Origin: Thermohalobaculum sp039184865
GTDB lineage: Bacteria; Pseudomonadota; Alphaproteobacteria; Rhodobacterales; Rhodobacteraceae
Length of the DNA stretch: 64,000 nucleotides
Assembly (NCBI GenBank): GCA_039184865.1
Contig: JBCDAV010000019.1
Location: 24,128 to 88,127, forward strand
Direction of reading: 5' to 3'
Shown: positions 59,713-64,000 of the stretch, piece by piece
Layout: every line of letters begins with the position of its first letter
Numbering within the stretch: the first letter of the stretch is position 1
The notes under the pieces: model-generated
What the model was told of the DNA's origin: nothing
The model's input: only the letters and a program-made list of their open reading frames with translations
The model's database searches: none
Program-made: the position numbers and the translations under genes

Positions 59713-61065
59713 TCAGTTCTGCGACAGCCGCCGCGTGTCGGGGTGACCGCGCCCCAGCGCATAAGCGGCCCACGCGGCGGCGTTTGCACGCGCGTCTCGC
59801 GCAGCTTTCGGGCGCTGTATTGCTCCGAGAGCGGCGGCTTGCAAGGCGTATAGTGCGACGAGCCGTTCTCCCTGACCATGTGCCGCAAGGGTCGGCGCAA
59901 GATCCTCAGACAGCCCCCAGGCTTCGCTGGCGCGCCCGAGGCGATAGGCGGCGCGTGCCATCTCGAGGCGCACCAGCGCAAGCCGGATGTCAGTTTCGCC
60001 GTGCGCGCTGCGGCAAACGCGGACTGCAAGGTTCGAAGCCGCGTATGCGTTGGCGGCGTCCTCCCGGTCGAGCCGCGCGACCGTGCGCAAGGCGCGACAA
60101 TGAGGGCTCGCGCCGCGATGGTGCCGTTCAGTGATTGCGAGCGCCTGTTCTGCTGCTCGCCGTCTCTTTGACGTCGAATTGCGCGGATCGACTGCGTCCT
60201 TCAGATATTCCGACCAGTTGGCGTTGGCGGCGGCCGGTTGCGTCGGCAGAGCCGTTGCCGCGCGGCCCTGTGGGTTGATCCGATCCAGAATTGCCTTGGC
60301 CCGAACACGCGCCGTTTGCCGGTTCAAGCCCGTTTGCATCCCGGATGCGTACAGCACCCTCAGCATCAGATGATCGAGCCGGGTCGGCCAAATATGCGCT
60401 CCATCGTCATTGAAAATCGAAGATCCGAGACCGTTCAGGTCGTTGGCGAGGCCCAGCGCCTGCGTGATCTCCTCGATCAGGCAAATCCTTGTCGCATATG
60501 GCGCGATGGTGTCGGGAATATAGATCGACATCGCGCTGACGCTGCGCCGCGTCTCGAAGGAGCGCATTCCGTTGCGGCGCGGGCTTTCCCGAAAGCTCGC
60601 CCATGGCAGGCGACCAGGTGCGACGACGCAGAGTTGCGCGGGCAGGCGCGCGCGAAAATCGGCGCCCGGTACGAAGTTGATGATCAGGTTCGGATCTTGC
60701 TCAGTGCGGGCAATGTCGATGCCGGAGCGACTGCGCAGCGCCCCCAGAAAGCGGTCGACGAAACCTCCGTAGGCCGGGCCACAGCATCCGGTCATACCGA
60801 CGCGTATCGGTGCCTCGTAACGCACGAGGTTCGGGCGGCGTCCGCCCCATTCGAGATCGTGCGCGAGACGGACGAACAGATCCGCCAGACTCTGATTGTC
60901 ATAGCTGGTGTGCCCGGCAGGTACCGCGGCATTCTGAACTGGAAAGGTTGGCTGGGGACCCGGAACCGGGACATCCGACGGCTCGGTCGGACCGGAGGCA
61001 GCGCACCCGGCCAGTCCCAAAGACGATGCAAGCAAGATCAGGCTTTTGAGCAGTCGCAGCCACAC
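59713..61065 (-). CDS. DUF2927 lipoprotein
   Basis: 450 residues from a GTG at 61065. A lipoprotein signal (LILLASSLGLAGC) places it in the cell envelope. The first half contains the DUF2927 domain: LVRYEAPIRVGMTGCCGPAY, NLIINFVPGADFRARLP, ICLIEEITQALGLANDLNGL and SIFNDDGAHIWPTRLDHLML. It includes a possible zincin-like pocket, but not a clear HEXXH. The second half is helical and Ala/Arg-rich, resembling tetratricopeptide repeats (AAEQALAITERHHRGAS, RLEMARAAYRLGRASEAWGL). The start lies one base after the GNAT stop, so the genes are probably co-transcribed. Function unknown. Confidence 0.8.
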   Translation of the reverse strand: MWLRLLKSLILLASSLGLAGCAASGPTEPSDVPVPGPQPTFPVQNAAVPAGHTSYDNQSLADLFVRLAHDLEWGGRRPNLVRYEAPIRVGMTGCCGPAYGGFVDRFLGALRSRSGIDIARTEQDPNLIINFVPGADFRARLPAQLCVVAPGRLPWASFRESPRRNGMRSFETRRSVSAMSIYIPDTIAPYATRICLIEEITQALGLANDLNGLGSSIFNDDGAHIWPTRLDHLMLRVLYASGMQTGLNRQTARVRAKAILDRINPQGRAATALPTQPAAANANWSEYLKDAVDPRNSTSKRRRAAEQALAITERHHRGASPHCRALRTVARLDREDAANAYAASNLAVRVCRSAHGETDIRLALVRLEMARAAYRLGRASEAWGLSEDLAPTLAAHGQGERLVALYALQAAALGAIQRPKAARDARANAAAWAAYALGRGHPDTRRLSQN

Positions 61066-61066
61066 G

Positions 61067-61507
61067 TCAGCGCTGGTACTTTATGAATGGCGTCTCGGTG
61101 GCGATGCGGTCATAGAGTTGCCGTGCGGTCGCGTTGAAATCCTGCGTGAGCCAGTAGACCGACGGGCACCCGGCCGCGTCGGCGCGCGCATAGACCGCCT
61201 CGATCAATGCCCGCCCGGCACCTGTGCCGCGCGCTGCTTTCGAAACAAAAAGATCCTGCAGATAAACGACGTTCTCAATGCGCCACCCGTGCCGGTGGAA
61301 CAAATAGTGCGTCAGGCCAATCAGTCGCCCGTCCTTCTCGGCCACCAAGCCGTGGTAGTCCTGCGGATCGTCGCCGAGGAGACGTTTGAAATAGGTCTGG
61401 TAGACGTCCTCCGGCACCGAGGTTTCGTAGAACTCGAGATATCCGGTCCAGAGCTCTCGCCATTGTGCCTCGTCTTCAGGCTTCAGGTCACGAACGGTCA
61501 GGGTCAT
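61067..61507 (-). CDS. GNAT-family N-acetyltransferase
   Basis: 146 residues. The acetyl-CoA loop is DLFVSKAARGTGAGRALIEA (R/Q-x-x-G-x-G/A pattern) followed by VYARADAAGCPSVYWLTQDF. The start MTLTVRDLKPEDEAQWRELW is typical of GNATs, and the GLTHYLFHRHGWRIENVVYLQDL portion is shared with a common subgroup. The substrate is unknown. It is directly upstream of the DUF2927 lipoprotein. Confidence 0.9.
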   Translation of the reverse strand: MTLTVRDLKPEDEAQWRELWTGYLEFYETSVPEDVYQTYFKRLLGDDPQDYHGLVAEKDGRLIGLTHYLFHRHGWRIENVVYLQDLFVSKAARGTGAGRALIEAVYARADAAGCPSVYWLTQDFNATARQLYDRIATETPFIKYQR

Positions 61508-61528
61508 GCGGGCTCCTCGTCTGTTGTT

Positions 61529-62212
61529 CTACGCCCCGGTCTCAGCCATCCAGTCGATCGCAATCACCCGAGCGGGCGCGCCATCGGCCCAGGGAAGGTT
61601 GATCGGCAGCGCCACCAGAAATGTGCGAGGTCCGGTCAGCGCGGCCGTGTTCACCAGATACTCGATCAGGGTGACGTTGTTGCGCAAGAGCACATCGTGC
61701 GTGACATGCTCATCGATGGGGCGCACCTCGCCGTCCAGCAGCAACCGGATTGTGTAGTCTTGCGGAAAATCGAACGCGCAGGCGGTCGGTTGCCTTTCAA
61801 GGAGCCACTCTGCGGCGTCGCGTGTCAGATACGGCGCCTCCCGCCAGAACGCCTCGGTCCGCCAGTCTCGCTGCCTATCCCAGCAGGAGCGGAAGAGCAC
61901 AATTTCCCCGGGTCTCAAATGGTCGGCCGCATCGGCGAGGCGATCTGCGTTCACCGCCTCATTCGGCGCGACATCCGAGAGGTCGATCACGGCAGCGGGG
62001 CCGACGACCCGGGCGAGGTCCAGTTCGCCCATGAGAGCCCCGCCCGGCACCATGTGGCGCGGTGCGTCCATGTGGGTGAAGCCGTGGCATGTGGTGCGAA
62101 CCCAGCTTACCTCGAACAGGTCGCCGTCGTTGAACTCACCTTTCTTGCCGTGCTCCACGGCCCAGCGGATGTGGCCCGTGTCGATGGGCATGGAGAGATC
62201 CGTGATCTTCAT
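61529..62212 (-). CDS. Cyclase family protein (kynurenine formamidase-like)
   Basis: 227 residues. The metal-binding motif HGFTHMDAPRHM (H-x-D-x-P-x-H) marks the cyclase/KynB family. ITDLSMPIDTGHIRWAVEHG starts it and VIDLSDVAPNEAVNADRLAD, IVLFRSCWDR and DAAEWLLERQPTACAFDFPQ follow the usual order. Hydrolases of this group open amides or lactones with Zn or Mn. Its start overlaps the stop of the FAD oxidoreductase gene by four bases. No kynA or kynU is present, so N-formylkynurenine is not assured as substrate. Confidence 0.85.
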   Translation of the reverse strand: MKITDLSMPIDTGHIRWAVEHGKKGEFNDGDLFEVSWVRTTCHGFTHMDAPRHMVPGGALMGELDLARVVGPAAVIDLSDVAPNEAVNADRLADAADHLRPGEIVLFRSCWDRQRDWRTEAFWREAPYLTRDAAEWLLERQPTACAFDFPQDYTIRLLLDGEVRPIDEHVTHDVLLRNNVTLIEYLVNTAALTGPRTFLVALPINLPWADGAPARVIAIDWMAETGA

Positions 62213-63270
62213 GATGACGCACCGTTCAGTGCCGGGCGCGCCGGACGGTACGGATCGAGCCTAGGGTCCGGTCTTCCACCCAGTTCGGATGTGACTATCT
62301 CCGCGATGACCGGCGCCAGCGTCATGCCGCTGTGCGTGGTGACGACGTAGAGGCCTTGAGCTCCAATCGGACCGATCGCCGGACGACAGTCTGCCGGAAC
62401 GGGCCGAACGCGTTCAATGATTGTCTCGGGGGTCAGGCCGTCGGGCTCTCCGAGAATCTCTCGAAGCTGACTCAGCACGCGATCCGATGCGGTCTCGGAA
62501 GACTCACCGTCTTGCGGCGAGGCTGCAATCAGGAACCGCCCGTCCGGCCCCTGCCAGAGATCGCCTTCGGGCGTCGACAGGATATGGTGAAGTCGGCTTT
62601 CGAACTTGTGCGTGCGCACGCTGATCCCCGGCTTGTTCTTCATCGCGATGGCAAGCCCCAGTTGGCTCAAAAGTGCGGCGAGATCCGTTCCGACCGCGAG
62701 CACCAACTTATCTGCCTCGAGCTCTTGGGAATCCATGTGGATGCGCCAGATGCCGTCCGCGCGATCGACTTTGCTCACCCGGCTTTCGACGAGTTTCGCG
62801 CCGCTGTCACGCGCGCGCTCAAGAAACCACCTGCAGATCTGGGCTGGTTCTCCGTAGCCGTCCTGCGGTGCGTGAACCGCCGTAGCGGGCGGGTTCTGGA
62901 GAGCGGGATCAAGGTCACGAGCCTGATCCGCGGTCAACGCACGCGCGCCCTGCTGCAGACTGGGATCGGGACCGGTCAGCGCTGCGAGGTCGGCATCCCG
63001 ATCGTTCCAGAGTATTGCACCCGGAAAGGAAACCGGAAGATCAGGATTTGCGCGCTTCAGGTCTCTCCACAAAGCCATCGAGTCGAGGCGCAGGCGATTG
63101 TAAACCGGGTCCTCGGCGAAACTGGCATTCAGCCATGCCAGCGATCCGGCGGACGCGCCTTGGCCGGGCGTCGGGTCGATCAGGGTGATTTCGAAGCCCG
63201 CCTTCGCTGCGCGCCAGCCAATGGCGGAGCCCAGAACACCGGCGCCGACGATCGCGACGCGCTGGCTCAT
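62209..63270 (-). CDS. FAD-dependent oxidoreductase, DAO (D-amino-acid oxidase) type
   Basis: 353 residues, FAD-binding motif VAIVGAGVLGSAIGWRAAKA at residues 4-23, then GFEITLIDPTPGQGASAGSL. A D-amino-acid dehydrogenase/glycine oxidase-like fold is supported by the internal HAPQDGYGEPAQICRWFLER and the C-terminal RPVPADCRPAIGPIGAQGLY followed by VVTTHSGMTLAPVIAE. It probably deaminates an amino acid or secondary amine. It is coupled at both ends by four-base overlaps (DUF1028 upstream, cyclase downstream), which argues for a single catabolic unit. Confidence 0.85.
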   Translation of the reverse strand: MSQRVAIVGAGVLGSAIGWRAAKAGFEITLIDPTPGQGASAGSLAWLNASFAEDPVYNRLRLDSMALWRDLKRANPDLPVSFPGAILWNDRDADLAALTGPDPSLQQGARALTADQARDLDPALQNPPATAVHAPQDGYGEPAQICRWFLERARDSGAKLVESRVSKVDRADGIWRIHMDSQELEADKLVLAVGTDLAALLSQLGLAIAMKNKPGISVRTHKFESRLHHILSTPEGDLWQGPDGRFLIAASPQDGESSETASDRVLSQLREILGEPDGLTPETIIERVRPVPADCRPAIGPIGAQGLYVVTTHSGMTLAPVIAEIVTSELGGRPDPRLDPYRPARPALNGASS

Positions 63271-63941
63271 TCGTCGCCCGGCACGCCGTAGCTTGGGGCT
63301 GCGGACGGGTCCAGCGCGCGGGTCACATACGCATCGAGTTGCGGCTTATAAACCTCCCACGCGGTTCGGATCGCCTCGATCGGGCAGTCTTCCGTCCAGT
63401 CGCAGCGCAGGTCGGCGACCGGCCACGCGACATCGCGCACCAAAAGCATGCCCGCAGAATGAACAGGTCCGGCCTCGCCCCCGGCATCGAGTGCAGCCTG
63501 CATGACCGCGATCAGTCGGTCGCCAATATGACCCGTACTCGCTTCGAAAGAGGCGACCATGGCAGCGGGTACGGCATCATTGGCCAGCAGGTTGCCGCCG
63601 CACGCGCAATCTGTCCCTTGCGCTTCGGTCCAGATGCCCAGCGAATTCGGCCCCGAGTGAATGGCGGTTCCGCCATCGCGGTCGATCGCAAGGACCTGTC
63701 GGTATTCGGCGTGCGGCGCAGTGCGTGCGATGATCGCGATTGCCTCGACCGCGGTGGCGCCATGCTGCATCAAGTCGAGTGTCCAAGGCCCGAGCGTCGG
63801 ATCTGTCACGTTCTGACTGGCAACGGCACCGACATCTGCGCGGGCATAGGCACAACGTGCGGCAACCGCCGGTGAGGAAGACGAGACCGCCATCCCGAAC
63901 ATGCCGGTCTCGGCGCACCGGGCGACGATGGAGAACGTCAT
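63267..63941 (-). CDS. DUF1028 family protein (Ntn-hydrolase-like)
   Basis: 224 residues from the ATG at 63941; an upstream in-frame start at 63974 would add 11 residues. The family opening TFSIVARCAETGMFGMAVSS, then ARADVGAVASQNVTDPTLGP, VLAIDRDGGTAIHSGPNSLG and CACGGNLLANDAVPAAMVAS are DUF1028 hallmarks. Related proteins often lie with amino-acid or peptide catabolic genes; their enzymatic role is unclear. It overlaps the FAD oxidoreductase gene and is the last complete gene at the right edge. Confidence 0.88.
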   Translation of the reverse strand: MTFSIVARCAETGMFGMAVSSSSPAVAARCAYARADVGAVASQNVTDPTLGPWTLDLMQHGATAVEAIAIIARTAPHAEYRQVLAIDRDGGTAIHSGPNSLGIWTEAQGTDCACGGNLLANDAVPAAMVASFEASTGHIGDRLIAVMQAALDAGGEAGPVHSAGMLLVRDVAWPVADLRCDWTEDCPIEAIRTAWEVYKPQLDAYVTRALDPSAAPSYGVPGDE

Positions 63942-64000
63942 GCCCGTGTCTCCGGCAGTGCAGCGCTCCACCAAGAGGCCTTCCGGCTCCGGGTGGGTGG
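63942..64000. other. Right-edge remnant
   Basis: The last 59 bases precede the DUF1028 start on the minus strand. A minus-strand reading frame ending with a TGA overlapping the DUF1028 ATG (ATGA) could be the tail of another gene in the same operon, but only about 18 codons are present and no family can be read. Confidence 0.3.

Noticed and set aside
61046..62350. 434-residue plus-strand frame opposite the cyclase and GNAT genes
   Set aside because: Antisense shadow crossing two well-supported genes.
1..64000. Mobile elements, CRISPR arrays, tRNA or rRNA genes
   Set aside because: I looked for transposase or integrase motifs, repeat-spacer patterns and tRNA-like cloverleaves in the gaps and saw none; a dedicated search (tRNAscan, Rfam) could still find short RNAs.

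Overview
The window is about 64 kb of GC-rich bacterial chromosome. It most likely comes from the Alphaproteobacteria, probably Rhodobacterales. The reasons are the gene families present (BolA-Grx4-Pth, AruI-like decarboxylase, DUF2927 lipoprotein, DUF6653, TupA-like ATP-grasp, HpnC/D/E squalene route, FrcBCA transporter), frequent GTG/TTG starts and a CtrA-type TTAA-N7-TTAA box. This placement is an inference from gene content. No rRNA, tRNA, CRISPR array, insertion sequence or prophage was recognised. Almost all of the sequence is coding, and only one gene-free stretch exceeds 300 bases (7564-8074).

Layout. 0.2-9.4 kb: housekeeping genes (pth, grxD, bolA, an acetolactate-synthase-like decarboxylase, pepN, a GT39 membrane glycosyltransferase, yaaA) interrupted by the 0.5 kb non-coding block, which carries an exact 11-bp tandem repeat. 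9.4-12.6 kb: two Cys-rich exported proteins, isovaleryl-CoA dehydrogenase and its TetR regulator. 12.7-16.5 kb: a secreted caspase-like/peptidoglycan-binding protein, an MFS exporter and a TupA-like protein. 16.5-18.7 kb: a compact minus-strand group of EF-hand protein, small secreted protein, ECF sigma factor, small membrane protein (putative anti-sigma) and periplasmic 'metal sensor'-type protein. A palindrome nearly identical to the one in front of the TetR gene lies before it. 18.8-27.1 kb: aroQ, a PAS histidine kinase and a complete peptide-type ABC transporter. 27.4-29.5 kb: a GGDEF protein with a degenerate EAL domain.

29.7-39.1 kb is the most coherent block, a hopanoid biosynthesis locus. 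Sulfotransferase, beta-propeller protein and hpnA overlap end to end. hpnB is opposed. hpnC, hpnD, hpnE and shc form the squalene-to-hopene route. hpnE has no ordinary start codon ahead of its FAD-binding motif. 39.1-45.8 kb: an Fe-alcohol dehydrogenase and a fructose-type ABC transporter (frcBCA) joined to an FGGY kinase and a PfkB kinase, followed by a gamma-glutamyltransferase gene (45.97-47.57 kb).

47.6-54.8 kb is a surface-polysaccharide locus: KpsE-, KpsT- and KpsM-like export proteins, divergent glycosyltransferases including a GT2+GT4 fusion, and a sulfotransferase-like protein. A perfect CtrA-type box lies in the divergent promoter region. 54.9-64 kb: phhB, an M48 protease, DUF6653, a VOC protein, an OYE-type oxidoreductase, a VWA protein, a 58-residue membrane protein, a DUF2927 lipoprotein, a GNAT, and an overlapping cyclase / FAD oxidoreductase / DUF1028 operon running to the right edge.

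The best leads for undescribed biology are the sulfotransferase-propeller pair tied to hopanoid genes, the TetR-linked ECF/EF-hand group, the Cys-rich exported paralogues with a poly-T slippage tract, and the phased 11-bp repeat array.
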